Source of the DNA: Silanimonas sp965368785
GTDB taxonomy: Bacteria > Pseudomonadota > Gammaproteobacteria > Xanthomonadales > Xanthomonadaceae
Direction of reading: 5' to 3'
Assembly: GCA_965368785.1 (NCBI GenBank)
Contig: CBDUOG010000003.1
Coordinates: 1-64,000 of the forward strand
Length of the DNA stretch: 64,000 nucleotides
The position numbers were made by a program, and so were the translations under genes. Shown here one piece after another: positions 1 through 9,800 of this stretch; the stretch's first letter is position 1; each line of letters opens with the position of its first letter. A model generated the notes under the pieces. That model saw only the letters and a program-made list of their open reading frames with translations, was not told the DNA's origin and did no database searches.

Positions 1-354
1 CTTTGATTTGCCCCGCCATTGAATCGCACCCGCAGGCGCGAAGATTGGGCACGACCGTGGCGAGGGAGGGACCCCGAGCATCGCCGATTGGACAGGAGGT
101 CCAACCGGCGATCCCTGAGCGAATGCGGCGGGATTTACTTCGTAGCGAGATCTGCACAGGGCGATTCAGGCGGAAGCGCTTTTGGCCCTTTTGTCGCCAC
201 AAAAGGGCAAACAGACGCATCGAATACAATTCGAGTAAGCGAAAAAGTGTGGGCGTCGCCAGAACATTCAAAAGCAGATTCCCGCTTTCGCGGGAATGAC
301 GGGACCGAACAAACGCGGGAGTAACCGAATGCCGAATCTAAGCCAAAGAAACCC
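1..354. repeat. Gene-free hairpin-rich extragenic region
   Basis: No convincing gene is visible. Three perfect inverted repeats can be read: TTGGAC/GTCCAA (88-104, 5-base loop), a 10-bp stem GCCCTTTTGT/ACAAAAGGGC (185-208, 4-base loop) and TTCCCGC/GCGGGAA (279-296, loop TTTC). Short open frames crossing the region read as proline/arginine-rich or SRFRGND-like peptides. From memory, such strings are typical of translated dispersed extragenic repeats in proteobacteria and not of real proteins. The last hairpin lies just beyond the prlC stop and is followed on the minus strand by CTGCTTTT, so it might also end prlC transcription. The repeat assignment is inference; the hairpins are seen directly. 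Confidence 0.5.
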
Positions 355-2394
355 TTACGCCACCAAACCATAACTCCGCAGGAACGCCTCCGGTTCCGGC
401 TCGCGACCGCGAAACGCCACAAAGCTATCGAGTGCCGGGCGTGATCCACCTACGGCTAGAATCTCCTGTCGATACCGGGAACCCGTCTCGCTGTTGAAAA
501 TCCCTTCGTCTTCGAACGCTGAGAAAGCGTCGGCACTCAGCACCTCAGCCCACAGATAGCTGTAATAGCCTGCGGCGTAGCCACCGGCAAAAATATGAGT
601 GAACGCATGCGGGAAACGGTGCCACTCGGGCGGCTTTATCACGCTCACTCGATCGCGTACTTCATCGAGAATCTGCATCACCCGTGCGCCTTGCTCCGGC
701 GAGTACTCCAGATGGATTCGGAAGTCGAACAAAGCAAACTCTAGCTGACGCACTAAGAACAAACCGGCATTAAAGTGGCGTGCATCGAGCATCTTTTGAT
801 GTAGCGACTCAGGAAGCCTCTCACCGGTTTGGTAATGCAACGCAAACTGATCAAGTGCTTCGCGTTTCCAACAGAAGTTCTCCATAAACTGGCTCGGCAA
901 TTCAACCGCATCCCACTCCACACCGGAGATGCCGGCGATTCCCGGCCAGCTCACCTCAGTAAGAATATGATGCAAGCCATGGCCAAACTCATGGAATAAG
1001 GTCAGCACGTCATCGTGGGTCAGCAAACTCGGCTTGCCTTCGGTTGGCGGCGGCACATTGCAAGTCAAAAAAGCGACCGGCTTTTGATCAATGCTTTGGT
1101 ATTTAAATCGAGCACGGCAATCGGCCATCCACGCGCCGCCTCGTTTGGCTTCACGTGCATAGTGATCCAGATACAGACCGGCGATCAGCTCGCCAGAGGC
1201 ATTGAGCACATCGAAGTACTCGACATCCGCGTGCCAGGCCTTAACCTGCTGATTTAAGCTAAAGCGAATATTGAATAGGGTTTCGGCCGCATGAAACATG
1301 CCTTTGAGTACCGAGGGCAGCGGGAAATACGGTTTTAAATCTTCTTCGGTGAAGTCGAACTGACGCTGGCGCATTTTTTCCGCCACATAGCCGCTATCCC
1401 ACGGCTGAAGATCGTCAATATTCAGGTGCTGAGCGGCAAAATCGCGCATCTGCTGTAATTCTGTTTCGGCGACCGGTTTGGCACGACTGATCAGATCATC
1501 CAGGAAGCTCAGAACCCGCTCAGGCGTTTTTGCCATTTTATCGACCAATGACACATGCGCTGCGGAAGCAAACCCGAGCAGCTGAGCCGACTCGTGGCGC
1601 AACGCCATTATTTTTTCCAGGCGTTCGCTGTTGTCAAACTCGCCGGCATTTGGGCCTTTATCGGATGCGCGAGTGCCGTATGCGACATATAACTGTTCGC
1701 GCAATTCACGCGAATCGGCATAGCTTAAAACCGCTTGTACTACCGGCCCCTTAAGGGTGAGCAAATAGCCTTCCCGGTCTTTGGCTTTTGCCTGCTGAGC
1801 CAACATGTCCAAGGCGGATTGCGGTAAACCACTGAGCTGATCAAGCGTTACCGGTTGCGACCACGCTTGTGTTGCATCCAGAACTGCTTCAGAAAACTCA
1901 GTCCCTAATTTGGATAGGTCCTGCTGAACTTTGCGAAACCGGCTGCGTTGCGGTTCCTCTAAGGCCACGCCACTGTGCTCGAACTCCCGCAGCGCGTCTT
2001 TTATCAGCACTTTCTGGCCGGACTCGAGCTGCTTAAATTCCTCGCTTGCCGCAATCTGCCGAATCAATTCGTAAAGCTTACGGTTCTGTCCGAGTTCGGT
2101 CTGGAATTCGATGATCGCCTCTTCGGCATCCGCGTAGACCTTGCGCAGGGCCGCCGAATCCTTGACCCCATGCAAATGTGCAACGGGTGCCCAGCGACGG
2201 TCCAATTCCTCATCAAGGACTTCCAGCGGCGCAATAACCGAATAAAAATCGGGTCTATCCAAGCCCTCAATTTCTTGAACCTTTTGTTTGTAGCGATTCA
2301 ATAAATCGGTGACTGCCGGCATAACGTGTTCTGCCTGAATCTGGGAAAAATCCGGCAGCCAGTCGGCCGAGCACAAGGGGTTTTCAGAAGACAT
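355..2394 (-). CDS. prlC: Oligopeptidase A (M3 metallopeptidase)
   Basis: This is a cytosolic zinc endopeptidase that degrades short peptides, including cleaved signal peptides and proteolysis products. The 679-residue length is almost that of E. coli oligopeptidase A (680). The M3 zinc motif HEFGH is at about residues 468-472, followed by GVEWDAVELPSQ, which supplies the third (Glu) zinc ligand. The C-terminal F/Y-rich segment (AGGYAAGYYSYLW) is also typical of the family. The start is ATG with no strong Shine-Dalgarno sequence. The gene stands alone on the minus strand, about 60 bp downstream of the aldehyde dehydrogenase gene, and could be cotranscribed with it. Identification is firm. Confidence 0.95.
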   Translation of the reverse strand: MSSENPLCSADWLPDFSQIQAEHVMPAVTDLLNRYKQKVQEIEGLDRPDFYSVIAPLEVLDEELDRRWAPVAHLHGVKDSAALRKVYADAEEAIIEFQTELGQNRKLYELIRQIAASEEFKQLESGQKVLIKDALREFEHSGVALEEPQRSRFRKVQQDLSKLGTEFSEAVLDATQAWSQPVTLDQLSGLPQSALDMLAQQAKAKDREGYLLTLKGPVVQAVLSYADSRELREQLYVAYGTRASDKGPNAGEFDNSERLEKIMALRHESAQLLGFASAAHVSLVDKMAKTPERVLSFLDDLISRAKPVAETELQQMRDFAAQHLNIDDLQPWDSGYVAEKMRQRQFDFTEEDLKPYFPLPSVLKGMFHAAETLFNIRFSLNQQVKAWHADVEYFDVLNASGELIAGLYLDHYAREAKRGGAWMADCRARFKYQSIDQKPVAFLTCNVPPPTEGKPSLLTHDDVLTLFHEFGHGLHHILTEVSWPGIAGISGVEWDAVELPSQFMENFCWKREALDQFALHYQTGERLPESLHQKMLDARHFNAGLFLVRQLEFALFDFRIHLEYSPEQGARVMQILDEVRDRVSVIKPPEWHRFPHAFTHIFAGGYAAGYYSYLWAEVLSADAFSAFEDEGIFNSETGSRYRQEILAVGGSRPALDSFVAFRGREPEPEAFLRSYGLVA

Positions 2395-2453
2395 CGCGGA
2401 CTCGCATAGAAAATTCAGCCTTATTGTAAGGCTTAGTCAGCGCTTAGTTATGA

Positions 2454-3866
2454 CTAGCGCGTGAGCCAGCGTAAGGCGCGCTTTAATAAGGGTGAAAACG
2501 GTGCATCCATCAAACCGGCAAAATTCCAACGCGGTTGATACATCACCGGCATCTGTTTGCTGAATTGCATAAAACCCAGATGCCCGTGGTAGTGACCCAT
2601 ACCGCTTGCCCCTACGCCACCGACCGGCAACTCGTGCTGGCCAAACTGAAATATGGTGTCATTAACCAATACCGAACCGGCGACGATGCGATTGAGACTG
2701 TTGTGAAGGCGACCCGGGTTTTGATCGAAAGGATAAAACGCTAAGGGGCGATCACCCGACTCAATGAATGTCAGCGCCTCATCCATCGTCTGGTACGACT
2801 TGACGATTAAGACCGGGCCAAATATTTCCTCACAACTCACCCGCAAGGTATCCGGCGGATTGATCAGCACACTCGGTACGATGCCTCGCGGGCGCTGTAC
2901 CCACTGCTCAGCATTTTTCGGCTGACGCACATCAGCGCCACTGCGTTCAGCCTCATCCAGATAACTCTGCAATCGCTGCCGCTGCGCCTCATTAATAATA
3001 TTAGTGATATCCGGGTTGTTCACCGGATCGGGATAGCGCTGTTCAATCTGGCGCAAGTACTCACTGACAAATTGATCCAGCTGAGACTCATGCACCAGCA
3101 CATAGTCCGGGGCAATACAGGTCTGGCCGGAGTTCAGACTTTTACCGGCGGCGACGCGATTGGCTGCCTGCTTAATCGGATAGTCGGGCGCGATCAACAC
3201 CGGTGATTTGCCGCCAAGCTCCAAGGTGGTGGGCGTTAGATTCGGTGCTGCCGCTTTTGCCACTAAGCGGCCGACCGCGGTGGAACCGGTGAAGACCAAA
3301 TGATCAAACGGCAATGCGGTGAATTCCGCTCCGACCTGCGCGTCGCCTTGGACGGTTAGCACCTGGTCATCGGCAAATACTTTATTGATTAGCTTGGCAA
3401 TAACTGCGCTCGTATTCGGCGTGTGCTCAGAAGGCTTGAGCATCACGTAATTGCCAGCTCCGATCGCATCGATGAGTGGAATCAGCGCCAATTGGAACGG
3501 ATAGTTCCAGGGCGCGACAATTCCGATTACGCCCAGCGCCTGCATCCGTAGCTCTCCGCGTGCCGGCCAGAACAATGGTGAAATAGCTCGGCGTTGCGGC
3601 CGCATCCATGCTCGCAGGTTTTTGCGTACATGGCGGATTTCCTCGAGCGTCACCAAGATGTCTGCGCCCAGAGTTTCCACTTCAGAACGCTGGCCGAAAT
3701 CCGTGCTGATCGCCTCAACGATTTCCCGACGCAGAGCCAGAATCTGCTGCTCCAGACGCTTGAGCATATCGATACGCTGATCGAAATCCGGGCGGTCGCG
3801 CCGCCAACGCGCTTGAATTCGCTGCAGTTGAATGGATAGGCCAGAGTCGTGCTGCGCCAGGTTCAT
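2454..3866 (-). CDS. Aldehyde dehydrogenase (coniferyl aldehyde dehydrogenase type)
   Basis: An NAD(P)-dependent aldehyde dehydrogenase of about 470 residues that oxidises aldehydes to acids. The ALDH fold is clear: PWNYPFQL and the KPSEHTP cofactor loop, the LELGGKSP motif with the general-base Glu, and the catalytic Cys in NSGQTCIAPDY. The QFGQHELPVGGVGASGMG tail resembles coniferyl-aldehyde and class 3-type ALDHs with no C-terminal extension, but the substrate cannot be read from sequence. I chose ATG at 3866. The open frame continues upstream to 4007, but that extension runs through an intrinsic-terminator hairpin and has no family similarity. The leader may control expression (see 3905-3938). 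Confidence 0.9.
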   Translation of the reverse strand: MNLAQHDSGLSIQLQRIQARWRRDRPDFDQRIDMLKRLEQQILALRREIVEAISTDFGQRSEVETLGADILVTLEEIRHVRKNLRAWMRPQRRAISPLFWPARGELRMQALGVIGIVAPWNYPFQLALIPLIDAIGAGNYVMLKPSEHTPNTSAVIAKLINKVFADDQVLTVQGDAQVGAEFTALPFDHLVFTGSTAVGRLVAKAAAPNLTPTTLELGGKSPVLIAPDYPIKQAANRVAAGKSLNSGQTCIAPDYVLVHESQLDQFVSEYLRQIEQRYPDPVNNPDITNIINEAQRQRLQSYLDEAERSGADVRQPKNAEQWVQRPRGIVPSVLINPPDTLRVSCEEIFGPVLIVKSYQTMDEALTFIESGDRPLAFYPFDQNPGRLHNSLNRIVAGSVLVNDTIFQFGQHELPVGGVGASGMGHYHGHLGFMQFSKQMPVMYQPRWNFAGLMDAPFSPLLKRALRWLTR

Positions 3867-3904
3867 TACATCTCTCGCAATAGCAATTATCCCGATTTTT
3901 GCAT

Positions 3905-3938
3905 AAAAAAAGCCCGGCGTGAGGGGAGCACGCCGGGT
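3905..3938 (-). terminator. Intrinsic terminator inside the aldehyde dehydrogenase leader
   Basis: Read on the minus strand, a perfect 9-bp stem (CCCGGCGTG/CACGCCGGG, 3913-3921 with 3929-3937, 7-base loop) is followed by a run of seven U. It lies about 40 bases before the ALDH start and no minus-strand gene is upstream to need it. It could therefore be an attenuator, or the 3' end of a small RNA. Confidence 0.75.
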
Positions 3939-3941
3939 GGG

Positions 3942-4150
3942 AGTTCCCGCATCCGCCTTAACCGGCGAACTGGGGAGAGAGATGTCCGAGCAGTTCGTTC
4001 TGCTCACACTGATATATCGGCAGTAATTGGATGATCTTGACCTGGCCGATGTCGGAAAAACGTTTGACGGTGTATATCGCTGATTTCTAGCCCTTTTTTC
4101 GGTTACCTCGTTGCCCGCCGTTCAGCCCGGAAGTGTTAAATCCATTTAAC
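3942..4150 (-). ncRNA. Possible structured leader or small RNA ending at the 3905-3938 terminator
   Basis: This non-coding stretch feeds into the terminator on the minus strand. It contains a perfect GAGCAG/CTGCTC hairpin (3988-4005, 6-base loop). I could not find a convincing minus-strand -35/-10 pair and do not recognise a known riboswitch. The 5' end is arbitrary. It could be only an untranslated leader or spacer, so the RNA-gene assignment is speculative. Confidence 0.25.
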
Positions 4151-4158
4151 CTAAGCCC

Positions 4159-5508
4159 ATGAATCGAAGGACCTCTCAATCTGTTAAGCACTGGATTGCT
4201 CTGCTGCTCGTACTAAGCCTGAGCGCTTGCGTACAAACGCCGAAGAAACCAGACCTCAACCGCCTCTACAACGGGGTCGCGGTTGATGTGCAGCCGCCGC
4301 CGATGATCGTTATCCACGGGATGATGGGCTCGACTCTGGTCAATAGCGAAACAGGCGTTGAGATTTGGCCGAAATCCTTAGGCTCGGTCGCCTTAAGCGA
4401 ATATCGTGAATTGAGTAACTTGCCGATTGACGGCGCCAGCAACGGCAACGTAGTCGCCGGCAAACTCCTCGACAGTTTAGGTCGGGTCGATTTCTATGGC
4501 ACCTTGCTGGAGACTTTGCGCACCGCTGGCGGCTATCGCCCCGGATATGCCGGGCATGCGGTCAATGATAATTACCCGCGCTACTACGTCTTCACCTACG
4601 ATTGGCGCCAAAGTAATACCGAGTCGTCGAAGAATCTGCATGAATTTATTGAGCAGTTGCGCGTTGATCACCGCGATCCTAAATTGAAAGTTGACATCAT
4701 CGCGCACAGTAACGGCGGCATTCTGGCCAACTATTATTTGCGTTACGGACCGAACGATGTACTCAATCAAGAGCAGCCGCAAATGTGGGCCGAAGGCAAT
4801 AGTCGAATCCGGCGGATTGCCATGCTCGGCACGCCAAATTTAGGGGCAGCTTCGAGCATCAAGCGCTTGGTCGAGGGTTTTCGACTGACCCTGCGCATTG
4901 TCCCGGTTGAAGTTCTGGCGGGCATCGTGCCGCCGTTTGAAGCATTGCCCCATCCGAATACTCAGGTCATATACGACGTGTATGGCAAGCCGGTAAATCT
5001 GGACATATTCGATCCGGAAATCTGGCGGCGTAATCAGTGGGGCATTTACTCGCCTGAAGTGTCTGAGCGCATCCTAAGTCAAAACGGCAGCTTAGATGAC
5101 CGAGCCGCGCGCGTTCTTGAAGTGCAAAACACCTTTGCCAATAATTTGCGCCGCTCAAAAAAATTCATCGAAGCGATTACGCTGCCGATTGAGGGCAATA
5201 CCGTGCGCACTGCGGTATTCGGCGGAGACTGCGCCAATACGCTGGCCGCGGGCATACTGATCGAGCAGGAAGGCAAGCAGCAGTTAGTGTTTAACGCCAA
5301 GCAGATCAAAAATCCGGTCCCCGGAGTCGACTACGAATCCATTTTGTTTCAACCCGGCGATCAACTGGTCACTCGCGTCTCGCAGGAAGCTGCAGGCTTT
5401 GAGTTTATGCCACTACGGCAAAGTATGTTCTTGTGCGAGAACCATCAGCAACTCGCGGCCAATGCGTTTTTTCAGAACAATCTTCTGAGCTTTTTCCTAG
5501 CTCGCTGA
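4159..5508 (+). CDS. LCAT-like alpha/beta hydrolase lipoprotein
   Basis: A 449-residue predicted lipoprotein: the N-terminus is a basic-plus-hydrophobic signal ending in the lipobox LSAC at about residues 21-24. The mature protein is an alpha/beta hydrolase resembling the lecithin:cholesterol acyltransferase/PGAP1 group. It has an oxyanion segment VIHGMMGSTL near residue 52 and the nucleophile elbow IAHSNGG (Ser at about residue 185). It probably hydrolyses or transfers acyl chains of lipids at the cell envelope; the substrate is unknown. It ends directly against the convergent spmAB-like gene with no spacer. The family call is good and the biochemical role is inferred. Confidence 0.75.
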   Translation: MNRRTSQSVKHWIALLLVLSLSACVQTPKKPDLNRLYNGVAVDVQPPPMIVIHGMMGSTLVNSETGVEIWPKSLGSVALSEYRELSNLPIDGASNGNVVAGKLLDSLGRVDFYGTLLETLRTAGGYRPGYAGHAVNDNYPRYYVFTYDWRQSNTESSKNLHEFIEQLRVDHRDPKLKVDIIAHSNGGILANYYLRYGPNDVLNQEQPQMWAEGNSRIRRIAMLGTPNLGAASSIKRLVEGFRLTLRIVPVEVLAGIVPPFEALPHPNTQVIYDVYGKPVNLDIFDPEIWRRNQWGIYSPEVSERILSQNGSLDDRAARVLEVQNTFANNLRRSKKFIEAITLPIEGNTVRTAVFGGDCANTLAAGILIEQEGKQQLVFNAKQIKNPVPGVDYESILFQPGDQLVTRVSQEAAGFEFMPLRQSMFLCENHQQLAANAFFQNNLLSFFLAR

Positions 5509-6738
5509 TTAACCGAAGAAGGCGTAACACACTAGGATTGCCGCGATGATTCCTGCGGCATCGGCAATCAGTGCGCAACCCACCGCATGCCGTGCGCGCT
5601 TAATGCCTACGGCACCAAAATACACCGCCAGTACATAAAATGTGGTTTCGGTACTGCCCTGCACCGTAGCTGCGAGTAAGGCCGGAAAACTATCCACGCC
5701 AAAATTCTGCATCGTCTCAATCAGCAACGCCCGCGCCGCGCTGCCCGAGAAGGGTTTAGCCAAAGCAGTCGGTAAGGCATCGACAAAGCGCGTATCGATA
5801 TCCGCCATCGCCACTGTCCAACGAATGCCATCCAGCATGACATCCAGCGCACCCGACGCGCGCAGCACTCCGATTGCGCATAGCATCGCCACCAGATACG
5901 GCAGTAAGTCCCGGGCAATCGCGAAACCATCTTTAGCGCCTTCAACGAATTTTTCGTAGACCGGCACTTTGCGCAGTGCGCCCATTATTAAAAACACGAC
6001 GATAATGCCGAATAAGGTCAGGTTACCCAGCAAGCTGGAGAACGCCGCGACCGCCTGCGCGCTAAGCGTGGCGACCAGTGCCATGCCACCGCCAATAATT
6101 ACGCCGGCGCTGATTATCCAAAGCAGAACCACCGGATCCCATAGCTTGAGTTTTTGGACTATCGACACGGCGATCAAGCCGGCCAAGGTCGATGCGGTCG
6201 TAGCCATTAAGATCGGCAAAAACACCATCGTCGGGTCCGCTGCACCCTGCTGCAGTCGATACATAAAAATCGTAATCGGCAACAAGGTCAGTGATGAGGT
6301 ATTTAAAACCAGAAATAGAATCTGCGCGTTACTGGCGGTTTCCTTCTCAGGGTTCAAGGTTTGCAATTCACGCATCGCGCGTAAACCAATCGGGGTCGCC
6401 GCGTTATCCAAGCCCAACGCGTTTGCCGCAAAGTTCAACGTCACCAAACCAATCGCCGGGTGGTCGGCCGGCACTTCAGGCATAAGCCGGCGAAATAGCG
6501 GGCCAAGCCAGCGCGCCAGCGCATCAATCAATCCGGCCTCTTCGGCAATGCGCAAAAAACCCAGCCATAAAGTCAGGGTGCCAAATAACAGCACCATGAT
6601 TTCGACCGAGAGCTTGGCCATATCGAATAGCGCAGTGACCATGCCGGCAAAGACTTCCGGCCGATCCAGCCATAACCACTGCCCCATCGAAGCGAATGCG
6701 GCGACAATAAAAAATGCAAACCAGATTTTGTTGAGCAT
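5509..6738 (-). CDS. Fused SpmA/SpmB-like membrane protein (nucleoside-recognition/gate domains)
   Basis: A 409-residue polytopic membrane protein with two related halves. The N-terminal half resembles Bacillus spore maturation protein A (LNFAANALGLDNAATPIGLRAM) and the C-terminal half resembles SpmB (STETTFYVLAVYFGAVGIKRARHA). In Bacillus these are separate proteins of about 180-200 residues; in non-sporulating proteobacteria a fused form is common and its function is unknown. The Gate domains resemble those of nucleoside transporters, so transport is likely. The start is the ATG at 6738. It lies downstream of the indolepyruvate oxidoreductase on the same strand, separated by a 10-bp hairpin. 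Confidence 0.8.
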   Translation of the reverse strand: MLNKIWFAFFIVAAFASMGQWLWLDRPEVFAGMVTALFDMAKLSVEIMVLLFGTLTLWLGFLRIAEEAGLIDALARWLGPLFRRLMPEVPADHPAIGLVTLNFAANALGLDNAATPIGLRAMRELQTLNPEKETASNAQILFLVLNTSSLTLLPITIFMYRLQQGAADPTMVFLPILMATTASTLAGLIAVSIVQKLKLWDPVVLLWIISAGVIIGGGMALVATLSAQAVAAFSSLLGNLTLFGIIVVFLIMGALRKVPVYEKFVEGAKDGFAIARDLLPYLVAMLCAIGVLRASGALDVMLDGIRWTVAMADIDTRFVDALPTALAKPFSGSAARALLIETMQNFGVDSFPALLAATVQGSTETTFYVLAVYFGAVGIKRARHAVGCALIADAAGIIAAILVCYAFFG

Positions 6739-6769
6739 GGCTGCGCCGTCATGGATTCATGCGCTAGCA

Positions 6770-6794
6770 TCGCACACCCGATTTGGGTGTGCGA
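6770..6794. other. Perfect 10-bp hairpin between two minus-strand genes
   Basis: TCGCACACCC pairs with GGGTGTGCGA around a 5-base loop in the spacer after the indolepyruvate oxidoreductase stop. No U-run follows on either strand, so it is not a standard intrinsic terminator. It may be an mRNA-processing or 3'-end-protecting structure. Confidence 0.5.
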
Positions 6795-6801
6795 CTGTCA
6801 A

Positions 6802-9800
6802 TTAGGCGGCTTGTGCCTCGGTCTTGGGGTTCGGCCATTGCGCCATCAATGCGTCGAGCTCGATTTCGGCTTTGTTGACGTGGGCTTCTTTGACATGACC
6901 GAATCCGCGGATGTGCTCGGGCACTTCGGCGATCTTTACTGCCAGCTCGTGATTCGCTTTATTCAAATCCGGCAGCATCTTCTCGATGCGAGCCAGATAC
7001 TCATCACGCAGACGACGCTCCATTTTGCGCTCGTCGGTATGCCCGAACAGATCCATGGCGGTGCCGCGCAGGATTTTCAGGCGCTTCATAATGCGAAACG
7101 CAGTGAATACCCAGGCGCCGTATTCGCCTTTAATCAAATGGCCTTCGGCATCTTTCTTGGCGAGCAACGGCGGCGCCAGATGGAACTTGAGCTTACCGCC
7201 GTCTTCGAACTGTGCTTTGAGCTGCGCTTCAAAATCACCCGAAGTGTACAAGCGCGCCACTTCGTACTCGTCTTTGTACGCCATCAGTTTGAATGCATAA
7301 CGCGCAACCGCAGACGCTAGCGCGGTCTGACCCGGAGTGACCGAATCTTCGGTGCTACGCACTTTATCCACAAGCACACGATAACGATTGGCATAGCTTT
7401 GATTCTGGTAATCGCGCAGGTAACTTTGACGACGCGCGATCACTTGATCCAGGTTTTCGCTGATGGCCGAATCATCCAAAACCGCCACTGTGCCGCTGAC
7501 TTCTGCTTTGAGGCCAGCAGCTGCCTCAACCTTAGCCAAATCAACTGCAGCCATACGGCCCCAGGCGAAAGCCTTCTTATTCATTTCGATTGCGGCGCCA
7601 TTGAGCTCGACGGCGCGCATCATGGCGTCAAAAGAAATCGGAATCAGGCCCTTCTGCCAGGCATAGCCCATGGTGAACAAATTGGTCGCGATGGCATCAC
7701 CCATCAGCGCCAGCGCCAAACGGTTTGCATCGATCAACAACGGTTCGCGATCGCCTAAGGTGCTGCGAATCCTCTGCACAATGGCGGCACCGGGGAACTG
7801 CAGATCAGGCTGCTTTAAGAACGAACTCGGCATCGCTTCATTGGTGTTAAGCACCACATGCGAGCGATCAGCGCGAATTTTTGACAGCGACCAGTAGTCG
7901 TTAACCACAACCATGTCGCAACCGAGCACCAGATCGGCTTCACCGGCAGCAATACGCACCGCGTTTAAATCCGATGGGCTCGCAGCAATGCGCACATGCG
8001 TGGTGACCGCGCCACCTTTTTGCGCCAGACCGGTTTGATCCAATACAGAGGCGCCTTTGCTTTCTAAATGCGCGGCCATACCCAGCAAGGCACCGATGGT
8101 GACTACGCCCGTACCACCGACGCCAGTGATCAAAATATTCCACGGCTGACTCAAGGTGCTGGCAAATTGCGGTGCCGGCAAATCGTCGAAATTGATGTTC
8201 GATGCCGACGGTTTGCGCTTGCGCACCGGTGCATCAATCACACTGACAAAGCTCGGACAGAAGCCCTTAACGCAGGAATAGTCTTTATTACAGCTGGATT
8301 GATCGATCGCGCGCTTGCGTCCAAACTCGGTTTCTTTAGGCACAACCGAAACGCAAGCCGATTTTAGCGAGCAATCGCCGCAGCCTTCGCAGACCAGCGA
8401 GTTGATCATGACCCGCTTCGGCGGATCGACCATCAATTTGCGCTTACGCCGGCGGCGTTTTTCCGCGGCACAGGTCTGGTCATAAATCAGAATCGACGTA
8501 CCGGGCACATCGCGCATCATTTTTTGCACGTTATCGAGCTCGGCGCGATCAAAGAACTCGACGCCTTCCGGGAAGATCGAATGATCCGACCATTTTTCGA
8601 TATCGTCGGAAACTACGACAATTTTCTTCACGCCTTCGGCGCGCATCTGTGCGGCGATATCCGGCACAGTCAGGGTACCGTCGACCGGCTGGCCGCCGGT
8701 CATGGCAACCGCATCGTTGTACAGAATCTTGTAGGTGATATTGACCTTGGCCGAGATCGCCTGACGAATCGCCAGCGAGCCCGAATGGAAATACGTACCG
8801 TCGCCGAGGTTTTGAAATACGTGTTTGGTTTTAGTAAACGGCGCCTGGCCACACCAGGTTGCGCCTTCGCCACCCATCTGAGTGAAGGTGTCGGTATTGC
8901 GGTCCATCCAGGTCACCATGTAATGGCAACCGATGCCTCCGAGTGCGCGCGAACCATCCGGCACCACGGTGCTGGTGTTATGCGGGCAGCCCGAGCAATA
9001 CGTCGGCACACGCGGGAAATTCGGACGCGGCAATTCGAGTTCTTTTTCTTTTGCTGAAATCCATTTCAGGCGTTGCTCAATGGCATTAGAAGTAAAGAAC
9101 TTCTGCAAGCGTCCGGCGATCACCCGGGCAATACGTGCCGGGGTTAGCTCAGAGGTGCTCGGCAGGATCCACTCGCCGCCTTCGTTATATTTGCCCACGA
9201 TGCTCGGACGCACACCGTGGTCCCAGTTGTACATCGCCTCTTTCATTTGCGATTCGATAAAGGCGTGCTTTTCTTCGACCACGATGATGTCTTCCAGACC
9301 GCGCGCAAAATTGCGGATGCCAATCGGCTCCAGCGGCCAGGTCATACCAATTTTGTATACGCGAATTCCAATTTCTTCGGCATCACGGCGGCTGATGCCC
9401 AGATACTCGAGCGCCTGCAAGACATCCAGATAGCTTTTGCCGGTGGTCACAATACCCAAACGCGCTTTGGGTGAATCGAACACGACCTTATCGATATGGT
9501 TCGCCCGCGCGAATGCGTGCGCAGCTTTTACCGCGTACTGGTGCAAACGCATTTCCTGATTGAGCGGCGGATCCGGCCAGCGGATATTCAAACCACCTTC
9601 GGGAAGTTCTAACTCTGTGGGGATAATGATGTCGAGCTGATGCGGATTGACATTGACCGACGCTGACGACTCGACCGTTTCGGCAATCGTTTTAAAGCCA
9701 ACCCAGCGGCCGGTGTAGCGACTCATCGCCCAGCCGAGCATGCCCATGTCGAGGATGTCCTGCACGCCGGCCGGATTCAAAATCGGCATCATCGCGCTAA

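Noticed and set aside
3..324. Short overlapping open frames in the first 330 bases
   Set aside because: They are arginine/proline-rich, overlap each other in two frames and cross perfect hairpins.
3867..4007. N-terminal extension of the aldehyde dehydrogenase
   Set aside because: It would be translated through an intrinsic-terminator hairpin and shows no family similarity; ATG at 3866 gives the usual length.
5969..6805. A 278-residue open frame opposite the SpmA/SpmB fusion gene
   Set aside because: It is the antisense of a well-supported membrane gene, is rich in Ser/Ala/Ile repeats from codon bias and has no family features.
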